Shown one piece after another: positions 24,041-33,453 of a stretch of DNA of 64,000 bases (positions are counted from its first letter, which is position 1; each line of letters starts with the position of its first letter). The DNA comes from Haloarcula nitratireducens (GTDB lineage Archaea > Halobacteriota > Halobacteria > Halobacteriales > Haloarculaceae), in assembly GCF_019599505.1 (NCBI RefSeq), contig NZ_RKLT01000002.1, positions 496,001 through 560,000 on the forward strand. The letters run 5' to 3'. Both the position numbers and the translations under genes were made by a program. The notes beneath the pieces were generated by a model. That model was not told the origin of the DNA, did no database searches, and was given only the letters and a program-made list of their open reading frames with translations.

Positions 24041-26371
24041 TCAGACGACGTTCCGGAACTCGAATCGCGCCCCGCCCGCCCCGCTCTCGGTCACCGTACA
24101 CTCCCAGTCGTACAGGTCGACGAGTTCCTCGACGAACGCCAGCCCGAGCCCGGTTCCGCCGTGTGCGCTCGCGGTCGTGTAACCCGCTTCGAACACCGCC
24201 TCTCGCTTCTCGGCCGGGATGCCGCTCCCGTCGTCTTCGACGTAGAACCCCGTCGGGAGTTCGCCGACGGTGACCGTGACGGCGTCGCCGCCGTGTTCGA
24301 TCGCGTTCTCGAAGAGGTTCCGAAACAGGTGTCGGAGATACGTCTCGTCGGCGTGTACCGCGGTGTCGAGGGAGACCTCGAGCGACGCGTCCGGCGTGTT
24401 CACTTCCCCCCACGCGTCACGGGACACCGATTCGAGCGCCACTCGCGTCCGGTCGTCGCTCGCCTGCTGGCCGCCCGTGAGCACCAGCATGACGTCGATC
24501 ATCTCCTCGATCCTGTCGAACGCGTCCCCGACGTGTTCGACCGCCTGTGGCGCCTCCGCTTCCGGGAGCTGCTGGCGGTACATCTGGCCGATGGCGACCG
24601 GGTTGCGGAGTTCGTGAGCGAGCATGCTGGCGAACCCGTCGAGGCGCTCGTTGGTCTCCTCTAAGTCCTCGACCGTCGCTTCGAGCTGCCGCTCGCGCTC
24701 TCGCAGTTCCTGGAGCGTCCGCGCCCGTTCGAGGGACTCCCAGCACCGCTGGGCGACGGTCTCGACCAGTTCGATCTCGTGTGGCTGCCACTCCCGGGGC
24801 GTTCGATGGTGGACGCCCAACCCGGCGACGAACGCGCCGTCCTTGTGTAGCGGGACGCTGATGGCACTCCGAACCTGGGCCCGCTCGTAGGCCGCCAGCC
24901 GCTCGTCGGGCACTCGGTCGTCCGTCGCGACGTCGTCGACCACGACGGTGCGATTCTCCCGCATCGCCTCGAGCACGTCCGCACCGAACGAGGACGTGGC
25001 CCACTCCCCTTCGATGCTCTCCGTCCCGCCGCGCGTGTAGTCGCCGGTGATGCGAACGTGGTTCTCGTCCGCTTCGACCTGCGCGTACGCACAGCGGTCC
25101 ACACCCAGATGCTCGCCCAAGAAACGAGCGGCGGTCGCCATCAGTTCGTCCGGGTCGGTCAGTGATTGGAGCTTCTGTCCGAGTTCTTCGAGGAAGCGAA
25201 CCCGCTCTTCCGTTCGCTTTCGCTCCGTGATGTCGAAGACGATGCCGTTCAGCCGGATCGGATCGTCGTTCTCGTCGTAGACGACCGTCCCGCGGGCCAG
25301 CACCCACGATATATCGCCGTCAGCGTCTCTGATCCGATACTCCACGTCGAGTTCGCCCGTCTCCTCGACCGCCCGTTCGAGCGCGTTCCACGTCCGCTTC
25401 GTGTCGTCCTCGTGGATCGGCTCGTAGAACGCCTCCATCGGCCCGCCCGCCGCGGCCGCCGCCGGGTCCATCCCGTAGGACTCCGCCAGATACTCGTCCG
25501 CGGTCACGACGTTCGCCTGGATGTCCCACGTCCACGTCCCGACCGAGCCGGCAGTGGTCGCGATCTCCAGCTGTTCGCGGGTCTCGCGCAACTTCCGTTC
25601 GCGCTCCCGACGCTCGCTGACGTCTCGGACGACGCCGACGCGGCCGTAGCTCCCGTCGCCGAAGGGGAGCGGCGCGATCCACGATTCGACCGGGACGATG
25701 TCGCCGTCTCTGGTCGCTATCTCGACGTCCATCACCGCGGCGTCGCGCTCGCCGTCGCGCATCTCTCGCACCTTCTCGGAGGCCCGTTCGTCCATCGTCT
25801 CGCTGTGGACGAGCGAGGCGTGCGAGCCGAGCAGTTCCGCGCGGTCGTAGCCGAACATCTCACAGAAGGCGTCGTTGACCAGCGTGAAGCGGGAGTCGTC
25901 GTCCAGCGCGAAGATGCCGTCGTCGACCGTCTCGACGATCTTCGCGTACTGTTGGAGGCTCTGTCTGCGTTGCTCCCGCTGGGAGATGTCACGGACTACG
26001 CAGATGAATTCGCCCCGATCGGTGTAGGTCAGGGTGTGCTGGGCGAGGAACTCGCTGCCGTCGCTGTGGACGCAGTGAGTCGTTCCCGTCCACTGTCCGT
26101 CCGTGGTTATGTCGGGGAGGATGTCGTCGTAGAACCGGTCGGGATCGGCTTCGATGCCGAGGTCGTCCCAGTGCTCGCCGACCATCGCCGAGGGCTCGTA
26201 GCCGAACGTGTCGGCGTACGCCCGGTTCACGTATATGAACTCGCCGTTCTCGTCGAGGAGAGCGATGCCCTCGCGCGCGGCTTCGAGGGCCTGTACAACG
26301 CGCTCGCGCGTCGCCGGGTCGTCGACGTCGCCTCGGGACCCCACGCGTGCGGCGTCACCCTCCTCGGTCAT
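24041..26371 (-). CDS. Soluble multi-PAS/GAF sensor histidine kinase
   Basis: A 776-residue kinase without membrane helices. It carries three PAS/PAC modules (about 30-145, 150-265 and 275-400), each ending near VVRDISQRE, VVRDVSERR or VFDITERK. A GAF domain follows (about 415-560, DELMATAARFLGEHLGVDRCAYAQ), then a coiled linker, an H box SMLAHELRNPVAIGQ near 600, and a HATPase with FENAIEHGG, DDGSGI and GTGLGLAFV. It probably senses a cytosolic redox or ligand cue and signals through a response regulator encoded elsewhere. The ATG at 26371 follows an aacttatcc box by about 30 nt; a TTG seven codons upstream is less likely. Confidence 0.93.
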   Translation of the reverse strand: MTEEGDAARVGSRGDVDDPATRERVVQALEAAREGIALLDENGEFIYVNRAYADTFGYEPSAMVGEHWDDLGIEADPDRFYDDILPDITTDGQWTGTTHCVHSDGSEFLAQHTLTYTDRGEFICVVRDISQREQRRQSLQQYAKIVETVDDGIFALDDDSRFTLVNDAFCEMFGYDRAELLGSHASLVHSETMDERASEKVREMRDGERDAAVMDVEIATRDGDIVPVESWIAPLPFGDGSYGRVGVVRDVSERRERERKLRETREQLEIATTAGSVGTWTWDIQANVVTADEYLAESYGMDPAAAAAGGPMEAFYEPIHEDDTKRTWNALERAVEETGELDVEYRIRDADGDISWVLARGTVVYDENDDPIRLNGIVFDITERKRTEERVRFLEELGQKLQSLTDPDELMATAARFLGEHLGVDRCAYAQVEADENHVRITGDYTRGGTESIEGEWATSSFGADVLEAMRENRTVVVDDVATDDRVPDERLAAYERAQVRSAISVPLHKDGAFVAGLGVHHRTPREWQPHEIELVETVAQRCWESLERARTLQELRERERQLEATVEDLEETNERLDGFASMLAHELRNPVAIGQMYRQQLPEAEAPQAVEHVGDAFDRIEEMIDVMLVLTGGQQASDDRTRVALESVSRDAWGEVNTPDASLEVSLDTAVHADETYLRHLFRNLFENAIEHGGDAVTVTVGELPTGFYVEDDGSGIPAEKREAVFEAGYTTASAHGGTGLGLAFVEELVDLYDWECTVTESGAGGARFEFRNVV

Positions 26372-26447
26372 TGTCCTCGTTAGTCGAGCCAACTGGATAA
26401 GTTTTGACGTCGCGCGCGTACCGCGCTACGCCCCGCCGACGGCCCGC

Positions 26448-26759
26448 TTACAGCTCCTCGGCGACGGCCTCGGGACCGAGCAGGTTCGGGTCGACGACGA
26501 GGTCGGCCTGCCGACTGGCGAAGTCCGGCAGCGATCCCTCGGCGTAGACGACGATGCGGAGGTCGGGGTTGAGGTCCTTGGCGACGGCGATGGAGGTCGC
26601 CTGCGCCATCTCGGTCAGGAGGTAGACGTCGGCGTCGTGGACGCCGGCCTCCTCGAGCCCGGGGCGGTTGCCGACGTCCGCGACGGTGACGGTGTGACCC
26701 TCCGATTCGAGCGCGTCGGTGATGCCGTCGGGGTCCGAACCGACGAGGACTACCTGCAT
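26448..26759 (-). CDS. Small Rossmann-like protein (DUF7126-like) in the pyrG-guaA operon
   Basis: A 103-residue protein with a TrkA-N-like half Rossmann fold (MQVVLVGSDPDGITDALESE, then VTVADVGN, ADVYLLTEMAQATSIAVAKD). It lacks the full GxGxxG signature, so nucleotide binding is doubtful. It begins 2 nt after the guaA stop and must be co-translated with the nucleotide biosynthesis genes. The order pyrG-guaA-this gene suggests a role tied to GTP/CTP supply or its sensing, but no direct evidence exists. The DUF number is from memory and tentative. Confidence 0.75.
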   Translation of the reverse strand: MQVVLVGSDPDGITDALESEGHTVTVADVGNRPGLEEAGVHDADVYLLTEMAQATSIAVAKDLNPDLRIVVYAEGSLPDFASRQADLVVDPNLLGPEAVAEEL

Positions 26760-26761
26760 GG

Positions 26762-27679
26762 TCACTCGTACTCGATGGTCGCGGGCGGTTTGTGGGTCAC
26801 GTCGTAGACGACGCGGGCGACGTTCTCGTGTGCGCCGGTGATGCGGCTCTGCATGCGCTGGAGCGTCTCCCAGTCCAGTTCCTGCGCGCGGGCGGTCATG
26901 CCGTCCCGCGATTCGACCGAGCGGACGGCGACGACCCAGCCGTGGACGCGGTTGTCGCCCTTGACGCCGGTGGCCTTGCCGATGACGGCCGCCAGCGCCT
27001 GCCACGGTTCGTACTCCTCGAGTTCGTCCTCGACGACGTGGTTGGCCTCGCGGGCGACTTCGAGTTTCTCCGCGGTGACCTCGCCGATGATGCGGACGGC
27101 GAGGCCGGGGCCGGGGAACGGCATCCGCTCCGAGATTATCTCCTCTAAGTCGAGCGCGCGGGCCACCTCGCGGACCTCGTCCTTGTAGAGGTCGCGCATC
27201 GGTTCGACGATGCCGTCGAAGTCGATGCGCTCGGGCAGGCCGCCGACGTTGTGGTGGCTCTTTATCGTCCCCTCGCTCTCGATGCGGTCGGGGTAGATGG
27301 TCCCCTGGACGAGGTAGTCGGCGTCGACCTCGCGGGCGACCGTCTCGAACTCCCGGATGAACTGCTCGCCGATGATGTGGCGCTTCTCCTCGGGGTCCGT
27401 CTCGCCTTCGAGGGCATCGAGGAAGCGGTCCTGCGCTTCGACGACGCGCAGCGAGTCCATGTAGTCGAACGTCTCGCGTATCTCGTCGGTCTCGCCCTTT
27501 CGCATCAGGCCGGTGTCGACGTAGACGGCGGTGAGCTGGTCGCCGATGGCCTCGTAGGCCAGCGCCGCCGCCGTCGAGGAGTCGACGCCGCCGGAGAGCC
27601 CGATGACGGCGTTCTTCTCGCCGACCTCCTCGGCGATCTCGGTCTTCGCCTCCGCGATGAACTCGTCTACGTCCACCAT
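26762..27679 (-). CDS. guaAb: GMP synthase subunit B (ATP pyrophosphatase)
   Basis: A 305-residue protein with the PP-loop SGGVDSS at residues 29-35 and the GMP-synthase dimerisation domain at the C-terminus ([30 protein letters not shown]). It converts XMP to GMP using ammonia and ATP. As usual in archaea it lacks the glutaminase domain, which is a separate subunit not encoded in this window. Its ATG overlaps the pyrG TGA by one base (ATGA), so the two amidotransferase-related genes are translationally coupled. Confidence 0.95.
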   Translation of the reverse strand: MVDVDEFIAEAKTEIAEEVGEKNAVIGLSGGVDSSTAAALAYEAIGDQLTAVYVDTGLMRKGETDEIRETFDYMDSLRVVEAQDRFLDALEGETDPEEKRHIIGEQFIREFETVAREVDADYLVQGTIYPDRIESEGTIKSHHNVGGLPERIDFDGIVEPMRDLYKDEVREVARALDLEEIISERMPFPGPGLAVRIIGEVTAEKLEVAREANHVVEDELEEYEPWQALAAVIGKATGVKGDNRVHGWVVAVRSVESRDGMTARAQELDWETLQRMQSRITGAHENVARVVYDVTHKPPATIEYE

Positions 27680-29340
27680 CAGTGGCTCACCTCCTCGGTC
27701 TCGGGGGTGTGGGGGTCGTCGCCGACGACGGCCTCCAGCAGGCCGACGAAGGGCGGGCTCGCTCTGGTCGGGCGCGAACGGAACTCGGGGTGGAACTGCG
27801 TCCCGATGAAGTACGGGTGGTCGTCGGGCGCGAGCTCGAGTATCTCCATACGGTTCCCGGAGCGCCCGGAGAACTTCAGCCCGGCGGCTTCCAGGTCGTC
27901 GATGTACTCGGGGTTGACCTCGTAGCGGTGGCGGTGGCGCTCGGTGCAGGAGTCGCCGCCGTACAGCGCGGCCGCGAGCGTCCCGGGCTCGATGTCCGTC
28001 TCGTTCGCGCCCAGTCGCATCGTCCCGCCCATGTCCTCGATCTCGTACTGCTCGGGCAGGATGTCGATGACGGGGTGGGGCGTCTCCTCGTCCAGTTCCG
28101 TCGAGTGCGCGCCCTCCAGGTCGAGGACGTTGCGGGCGTACTCGATGACCGCCAGTTGGAAGCCCAGACAGAGACCGAGGTAGGGGACGCCGTTCTCGCG
28201 GGCGTACCGGATGGCCTCTATCTTGCCTCCAGTCCCGCGCGTACCGAAGCCGCCGGGGACGACGATTGCGTCGGCGTCTCGCATCCGGTCGGCGTGGTGG
28301 TCGCCCATCTTCTCCGAGTTGACCCACCGAACGTTCACGTCGACGTTCTTCTCCAGCCCGGCGTGCTTCAGCGCCTCGTGGACGGACATGTAGGCGTCCT
28401 CTAAGTCGTATTTACCTACGAGGGCTATTTCTACTTCGCCGTCGGTCTGCTGGGTGACGAGGTCGCGCCAGCGGTTCTCGCGCTCGTCCTCGGGCAGGGC
28501 CTCGTCGGCGATGTCGAGGCGCTCCATCACGTACTCGTCTAACCCCTCCTCCTCGACCATCAGCGGGACGTGGTAGATGTCGTCGACGTCGGGGTTCGAG
28601 AACACCGCCTCGGTCGGCACGTCACAGAACAGCGCGATCTTCTCGCGGGTGTCGATGTCGAGTTTGTCCGAACACCGGCCGACCAGCACGTCCGGTTGGA
28701 GGCCGATAGAGCGCAGTTCCTTCACGGAGTGTTGGGTCGGCTTGGTCTTCTGCTCGCCGTTCTTCGAGTAGGGGACGAGCGTGACGTGCGTGAAGAGGAT
28801 GTCGTCCTCGTCCTCCTCGTGGGCGAACTGGCGAAGCGCTTCCAGGTAGGGCATCCCCTCGATGTCGCCGACGGTGCCGCCGACCTCGATGATACAGACG
28901 TCGTTGCCCTCGGCGGCCTCGCGGACGCGCCGCTTGATGTCGTCGGTGATGTGCGGGATGATCTGGACCGTCTTCCCGAGGTACTCGCCGGCGCGTTCCT
29001 TCTCGATGACCGACTTGTATGTCTTGCCGGTCGTGATGTTGTGGTCGAAGGTCATGTCGACGTCGAGGAACCGCTCGTAGTTCCCCAGGTCGAGGTCGAC
29101 CTCCCCGCCGTCTTTCAGCACGTACACCTCGCCGTGCTGGAAGGGGTTCATCGTCCCGGCGTCGACGTTGAGATAGGGGTCGATCTTGACCGCGGTCACG
29201 TCGAACCCGGCGTTCTTCAGAAGCCTACCCGTGCTGGCGGCGGTGATGCCTTTCCCCAGTCCAGACATCACGCCCCCGGTGACGAAGATGAACTTCCGAC
29301 CCAGATCCGGGTCGTAGTCCGTCTCAGGTTCCGTCGGCAT
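27679..29340 (-). CDS. pyrG: CTP synthase (glutamine hydrolysing)
   Basis: A 553-residue CTP synthase. The N-terminal amidoligase domain (residues 10-280) begins [21 protein letters not shown] and contains [15 protein letters not shown]. The class I glutaminase domain (about 300-545) shows [12 protein letters not shown], the nucleophile Cys in [15 protein letters not shown], and GTQFHPEF with the catalytic His-Glu. It makes CTP from UTP with glutamine and ATP. It is the first gene of the pyrG-guaAb-DUF operon. The 117-nt region upstream before the next gene holds its promoter. Confidence 0.97.
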   Translation of the reverse strand: MPTEPETDYDPDLGRKFIFVTGGVMSGLGKGITAASTGRLLKNAGFDVTAVKIDPYLNVDAGTMNPFQHGEVYVLKDGGEVDLDLGNYERFLDVDMTFDHNITTGKTYKSVIEKERAGEYLGKTVQIIPHITDDIKRRVREAAEGNDVCIIEVGGTVGDIEGMPYLEALRQFAHEEDEDDILFTHVTLVPYSKNGEQKTKPTQHSVKELRSIGLQPDVLVGRCSDKLDIDTREKIALFCDVPTEAVFSNPDVDDIYHVPLMVEEEGLDEYVMERLDIADEALPEDERENRWRDLVTQQTDGEVEIALVGKYDLEDAYMSVHEALKHAGLEKNVDVNVRWVNSEKMGDHHADRMRDADAIVVPGGFGTRGTGGKIEAIRYARENGVPYLGLCLGFQLAVIEYARNVLDLEGAHSTELDEETPHPVIDILPEQYEIEDMGGTMRLGANETDIEPGTLAAALYGGDSCTERHRHRYEVNPEYIDDLEAAGLKFSGRSGNRMEILELAPDDHPYFIGTQFHPEFRSRPTRASPPFVGLLEAVVGDDPHTPETEEVSH

Positions 29341-29457
29341 ACCGACGGTCTAACTCGGGGCGTCTAAACGGTTTCGGGACTCCCCGCGTTCGTCATCGAC
29401 TGTCAGTCCGCGGCCGGCCGCGTCGCCGGTCGGTGAATCGACCGAAGGGTGGACTCA

Positions 29458-29637
29458 TCACGCGAGCGAGCGACTAAACGCGACCAGAAGAGCGACCGAG
29501 AGCGCCGAGAACAGGGCGTCGTTCGGTGCGGCACCGATCGCCGAGAAGAGCGCGAACCCGGTGAGGAATCCCGCGACCAGCGAGACGACCCCGTGGCTGG
29601 CGCGCCGTGCGACCGGGACCGGTTCGGCCGTCGCCAT
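29458..29637 (-). CDS. Small membrane protein, 59 residues
   Basis: A short gene encoding 59 residues: a polar N-terminus (MATAEPVPVARRASHG), then two hydrophobic segments (VVSLVAGFLTGFALFSAIG and ALFSALSVALLVAF) and the end SRSLA. A strong AT-rich TATA element at 29654-29667 lies about 24 nt upstream of the ATG, in otherwise GC-rich DNA, which is good evidence that the gene is expressed as a leaderless message. The function is unknown. It lies 63 nt from the 73-residue membrane protein gene on the same strand. Confidence 0.72.
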   Translation of the reverse strand: MATAEPVPVARRASHGVVSLVAGFLTGFALFSAIGAAPNDALFSALSVALLVAFSRSLA

Positions 29638-29653
29638 ACACCACCATAGATCG

Positions 29654-29667
29654 TTATATAATATAAG
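29654..29667 (-). promoter_or_regulatory. TATA-box promoter of the 59-residue membrane protein gene
   Basis: An uninterrupted A/T run (cttatattatataa on the minus strand) is centred about 24 nt from the ATG at 29637. It is the strongest TATA-like element in the window. Confidence 0.7.
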
Positions 29668-29700
29668 GATACGGTCGGCCGCTGCAAGGCCGGCGACGCC

Positions 29701-29922
29701 TCACCGAGCACGGTAACCGTCGACGAAGAGGTAACCGATCCACACCGCCGCCCCGAAGGAGACGAGGATACCGACAGCGCCCGCGAGGACGAACAGCGGG
29801 TCCTGACGTTGGATCGCCGTGAGGCCGTAGACGCCGACGAAGAGCGCGACCGCGGCGAGGAGCGCACCGAGGACCGACCGCCGGAGGGCGGCCGCCAGTC
29901 CGTCGAGACCGTTCTCTCCCAT
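29701..29922 (-). CDS. Small two-helix membrane protein
   Basis: A 73-residue protein with an amphipathic N-terminus (MGENGLDGLAAALRRS), two membrane segments (VLGALLAAVALFVGVYGL and LFVLAGAVGILVSFGAAVWIGYLF) and a short basic tail (DGYRAR). No motif suggests activity. It shares orientation with the 59-residue membrane protein gene downstream, which has its own strong TATA box, so the two need not be an operon. It appears to be a haloarchaeal protein of unknown function. Confidence 0.68.
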   Translation of the reverse strand: MGENGLDGLAAALRRSVLGALLAAVALFVGVYGLTAIQRQDPLFVLAGAVGILVSFGAAVWIGYLFVDGYRAR

Positions 29923-30020
29923 ATCCGTCGGCTACATCCGCGGCGGGGATGTACCTTCTGCCCGTATCAGCCGCTGTAATCAGTCCCCGCCCCTCGAATT
30001 CGAGATCGGTCGCCGGTCAC

Positions 30021-31421
30021 TCAGTTCACGATCGGCTGGGAGATTATCCACAGCGAGAGCACGGTGTAGCCGACCATGACGACGACGAGCGGGGCGTGTG
30101 CGCGACGGCCACCGCGCCGCCCGTACGCCTCGACCGCGACCGCGTGAGCGGCGACGACGGCGACGAGGTGGCCCGCGACGACGAGGACGACCTGGGATCC
30201 CCAGAACGCGGAGAGCGGTAAGCCGGCGACCGGGTCCGGAGCGAGGATACCGTCGGTCAGCAGCGCCGCGAGTACGCCGAGGTTTCGCAGCACGAACGGG
30301 TAGGTATGGGCGACCTCGTAGGCCGCGGCGATGGGCAACAGCGAGGCGGCGAAGGCCGTCGCCGGCCCGTGTATCGCCGTGTGCGTCGCGGGTTCTCCGT
30401 CGCCGAGTCGGCCGACCGGCGCGAGCGCGACGCGATAGCTTCCGAGAAACAGCGCGAACCCGGCGAGATAGAGGACGACGGCGGCCGGCGTCGGGCCGAG
30501 GTCGGTCGGTATCGAAGCCAGCAGCGACCGGAACGCCCGCGTGTTCGTCAGCCCGTCGAAGCTGACGGTGTAGAGCGCGAGGACGACGAACGCCGTCGTC
30601 GACCTGTCGGCGACCGGCCGCGTATAGGCCCGCCACGGGGCGCGAAGCGAGAGCCGATACCCGCCGTCCGCCCGGGCGACGGCCAGCGGCGCGACCCGAC
30701 CGAGCAGGCGGTAGAGAACCGCCAGGGCGTCGGCCCGGCGGAGCCACGTCGGTCCGTACGCGAGCGCGCCGACGACCATGACGAGCGCGTAGGCGGCGAC
30801 CAGCGCGGCGGTGAGCCGCGGTGAGCGCGGGAGTAGCGTGAGGTTCTCGGCGATCCCGACGACGAGGGCGAAGCCGACGACGGCGGGCCAATCGCCGAGC
30901 CGCTCGGGATACGCACCGAGGACGGCGGGCGGTTCGCCCTCCAGGCGCGCGAGTCCCAGATAGATGGTCCGCCACGGGGAGAGGACGCGCCACGGGCTCC
31001 CGGCGACGACGGCGACGAGACCGAGCCCCTTCAACCACACCGGCCAGAACAGCACGGTGGCGACGTTCTCGGACTGGATCTGCTGGCCGAAGACGCCCGA
31101 GAGGAGGACGGCGAGGAACGCCGCGAGGCCGAGCGCCCGGCCGACGTTCCTGAGCGCCCGAGAGATCCAGAACGGGACGTGCAGCGACGGCGCGTCGGCC
31201 TCGACTTTCCCCGTCCACTCGCTGACGACCAGCCAGCCGGCGGTGACCGCGACGGTGCCGCCGGCCCCGGTGTACAGCAGCCACAGCGGGATCGGGGCCT
31301 TGATGCCGCCGCCGACGGCTCCGTGGGCGCTTGCGACGCCCGAGAAAACGAGCACCGCGAGGACCGTCGCTGGCAGGGCGACGAGCGGCGAACGCCGCGA
31401 ACGGCCGCACATGTCCGGCAC
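30021..31421 (-). CDS. Polytopic membrane protein of unknown function
   Basis: A 466-residue protein with a possible signal/first helix (LVALPATVLAVLVFSGVASA) and about ten further membrane helices spread to the C-terminus (LVVVMVGYTVLSLWIISQ). Loops carry conserved-looking WPVWLKGLGLV, SPWRVLSPWRTIYLGLARLEG and FGSQ-like aromatic patches, but no transporter or enzyme signature. An internal ATG at 31412 (MCGRSRRS) is an alternative start. It is divergent from the beta-propeller gene; the 83-nt gap between start codons holds both promoters. I do not recognise a named family. Confidence 0.75.
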   Translation of the reverse strand: MPDMCGRSRRSPLVALPATVLAVLVFSGVASAHGAVGGGIKAPIPLWLLYTGAGGTVAVTAGWLVVSEWTGKVEADAPSLHVPFWISRALRNVGRALGLAAFLAVLLSGVFGQQIQSENVATVLFWPVWLKGLGLVAVVAGSPWRVLSPWRTIYLGLARLEGEPPAVLGAYPERLGDWPAVVGFALVVGIAENLTLLPRSPRLTAALVAAYALVMVVGALAYGPTWLRRADALAVLYRLLGRVAPLAVARADGGYRLSLRAPWRAYTRPVADRSTTAFVVLALYTVSFDGLTNTRAFRSLLASIPTDLGPTPAAVVLYLAGFALFLGSYRVALAPVGRLGDGEPATHTAIHGPATAFAASLLPIAAAYEVAHTYPFVLRNLGVLAALLTDGILAPDPVAGLPLSAFWGSQVVLVVAGHLVAVVAAHAVAVEAYGRRGGRRAHAPLVVVMVGYTVLSLWIISQPIVN

Positions 31422-31504
31422 TCGCAGGCGGGCGAAGAAGTACGTACCGCTCTCGCTGTCCGGCGATAGGGGGGCTTATGTCCGTTGGCGGCCGAGTTCC
31501 GGCG

Positions 31505-32764
31505 ATGCGACCGCGGACGCTCCTCGCCGCGCTGCTGTGCTGCGGCGCGCTGGTCGGCGTCGTCGCCGCGGGCGTGACCGCCGACGGCGGCGCGCTCACG
31601 TGGACGTGGAGTAGCGACACCGCCCGCGACAACGAGGTGAACCACCACGCCGTCGGCGTCGGCCCGCGCGGGGACGTGATCGTCGCGCCCGTCGCGGCGG
31701 TACCGAACGCCGAGGCCATCGGCCCGCATTCCTGTTCGCTGGTCCGTTTACGTCCCAGCGACGGCGCGACCCGCTGGCGCTGGAGCGTCCCCGCGGAGGA
31801 CTGTTTCACCCACGCGCTCACCCAACCGGCCGTCGCCGACGTTGACGGCGACGGCGGGATGGAAGTCGCCGTGGGCACGACCCAGAGCGAACTGGTCGTC
31901 CTCGACGCGGCCAGCGGCACCGAACAGTGGCGCGTCCCGCTCTCGACCTACGGCTACGGACAGCCGGCGGTGGGCGACGTCACGGGCGACGCCGGACCGG
32001 AACTCGTCACGAGCGACATCGAGGGGACGCTCGTCGTCGCCCGCGCGAACGGGACGGTCGCGTGGCGCAATCGGACGAACATGACCGTCTGGGCGGCCCC
32101 CAAGTTGGTGGACGTCGACGCCGATAACGCGACGGAGGTCGTCCTCGGTGGGGACGAGGGCGTCGTCGCCTTCGAACCGGACGGGACCCGGCGGTGGCGA
32201 AGCGGCGTCCGGGCGACGACGCTCGCGGTCGACGCCGAGGGCCGAGTGCTCGCGGGCAACACCGCCCGACTCGCCGCGCTGGACGGCGCGACGGGCGAGC
32301 GCCTGTGGACGAAGGACCTCGCGGGCGCGGCGCGGGTCCACGACGCGGGCGACGCCGACGGTGACGGCGACAGCGAGGCGTACGTCGGCGTCCCCGGTAA
32401 CACGATACTGGCCGTCGACACCGAGAGCGGAGCGACCGAGTGGCGCACCTCGCTGGGCGGCGGCGAGCGGCGCACGACGTTCGCACCGAGGGTGGCCGAC
32501 GTGGACGGCGACGGCACCGACGACGTGGTGGCGGTCACGAACGGCGGGACCGTCGTCGTGCTCGATGGCACGACCGGCGAGGAACGTGCGGCCTACGAGC
32601 GGAACGTCCCTATCTGGACGTTCGCCACGCCGGCGGACCTCGACGGCGATGGGGATAGCGAAATTCTGGTCCGCTACGGCGACGGGCGCGTCGTCGCGCT
32701 CGATTGGACGACGGCCGGCGGCGGTGCACTGGTAGTCCGGCCGACCGCTACAGACGCTCGCTGA
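31505..32764 (+). CDS. Secreted FG-GAP/PQQ-like beta-propeller protein
   Basis: A 419-residue protein with a Sec signal peptide (RPRTLLAALLCCGALVGVVAAG). It then has repeated propeller blades containing calcium-binding-like DxDxDG motifs: DVDGDGGMEVAVG, DVTGDAGPELVTS, DVDADNATEVVLGG, DADGDGDSEAYVG, DVDGDGTDDVVAV and DLDGDGDSEILVR. Each is followed by a strand such as VVLDAASGTEQW. A seven- or eight-bladed propeller is likely, exposed outside the cell. I chose the ATG at 31505 because a cttatg box lies 27 nt upstream; the ATG at 31478 would add nine residues before the signal. The role is unknown; interaction or adhesion is plausible. Confidence 0.82.
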   Translation: MRPRTLLAALLCCGALVGVVAAGVTADGGALTWTWSSDTARDNEVNHHAVGVGPRGDVIVAPVAAVPNAEAIGPHSCSLVRLRPSDGATRWRWSVPAEDCFTHALTQPAVADVDGDGGMEVAVGTTQSELVVLDAASGTEQWRVPLSTYGYGQPAVGDVTGDAGPELVTSDIEGTLVVARANGTVAWRNRTNMTVWAAPKLVDVDADNATEVVLGGDEGVVAFEPDGTRRWRSGVRATTLAVDAEGRVLAGNTARLAALDGATGERLWTKDLAGAARVHDAGDADGDGDSEAYVGVPGNTILAVDTESGATEWRTSLGGGERRTTFAPRVADVDGDGTDDVVAVTNGGTVVVLDGTTGEERAAYERNVPIWTFATPADLDGDGDSEILVRYGDGRVVALDWTTAGGGALVVRPTATDAR

Positions 32765-33416
32765 AGAACTGCGAGACGAGTTCGGCCGCGCGGTCGGCCT
32801 GCCCGACGAAGTGGTGGTCCGCCGGCAGCGACTCGACGGCGTGGCCCAGTTCGCGGGCGCGGTCGACGACGGGCCGCCACTCGACCGTCTCGTCGCGCTC
32901 GCCGTAGACGACCTGCACCGGACAGTCGATGGTGTCGAGTGCCTCGACGGCGGCCCCGTCCGAGAGCTCCGACGGTGGCGCGAGCACCGACAGCGCCGCC
33001 GGCGCGTCCCCGTCGGCGGCGGCGGCTGCCCGGAGCGCCACGTCGGCCCCGAAACTGTAGCCGAACAGCCCGACGGCGTCGAACTCGGTGCGTGCCCATG
33101 CCAGCGCGTTTTCGGCGTCGGTCCGTTCGCCTCGACCCCCGTCCCACTCTCCGTAGTCGAATCGCAAACACGCGATCTCGGGGGCGAGCGCGTCGCTCAC
33201 CGCCCGCAACCGCTGGTCCGACCGGCTGCCGCCGTACTGTGGATGGGGCGGGCAGGCGACGACGACGCGGTCGGCGTCGGGCGAGTCGAGCGTCCCGACC
33301 GCCTCGCGGCCGCCCGGGACGTGGACGGGGTGGCTCACGTCGGCGTCCTCGTAGCCCGCGTTCCTGTATCTGTCGCCGCTTTCGTCGCCGCTCGGGTCGG
33401 CGACGTTCTCGGCCAT
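32748..33416 (-). CDS. Alpha/beta hydrolase
   Basis: A 222-residue alpha/beta hydrolase resembling dienelactone hydrolase/esterase-like small hydrolases. The nucleophile elbow is GYSFG (Ser in VGLFGYSFGADVAL), the acid is probably Asp in VVYGERDETVEW, and the His is in LPADHHFVGQAD, together a complete triad. The first strand region VVVACPPHPQYGGSRSD contributes the oxyanion hole. The substrate is unknown. Its 3' end overlaps the end of the convergent propeller gene by 17 nt. It is divergent from pspA with only 37 nt between starts, so the promoters must overlap. Confidence 0.88.
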   Translation of the reverse strand: MAENVADPSGDESGDRYRNAGYEDADVSHPVHVPGGREAVGTLDSPDADRVVVACPPHPQYGGSRSDQRLRAVSDALAPEIACLRFDYGEWDGGRGERTDAENALAWARTEFDAVGLFGYSFGADVALRAAAAADGDAPAALSVLAPPSELSDGAAVEALDTIDCPVQVVYGERDETVEWRPVVDRARELGHAVESLPADHHFVGQADRAAELVSQFFSERL

Positions 33417-33421
33417 GGAAG

Positions 33422-33431
33422 AAATTTAAGT
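33422..33431 (+). promoter_or_regulatory. TATA-box promoter of the pspA gene
   Basis: aaatttaagt is centred about 27 nt upstream of the pspA ATG at 33454. It lies in the 37-bp gap between the two divergent start codons, so the alpha/beta hydrolase promoter must overlap it. Confidence 0.6.
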
Positions 33432-33453
33432 CAGGAGCAATGAACTCAGAGGT

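Noticed and set aside
29403..29867. 154-residue minus-strand frame covering the small membrane gene region
   Set aside because: Ser/Arg-rich, overlaps two better genes with clear helices and TATA signals.
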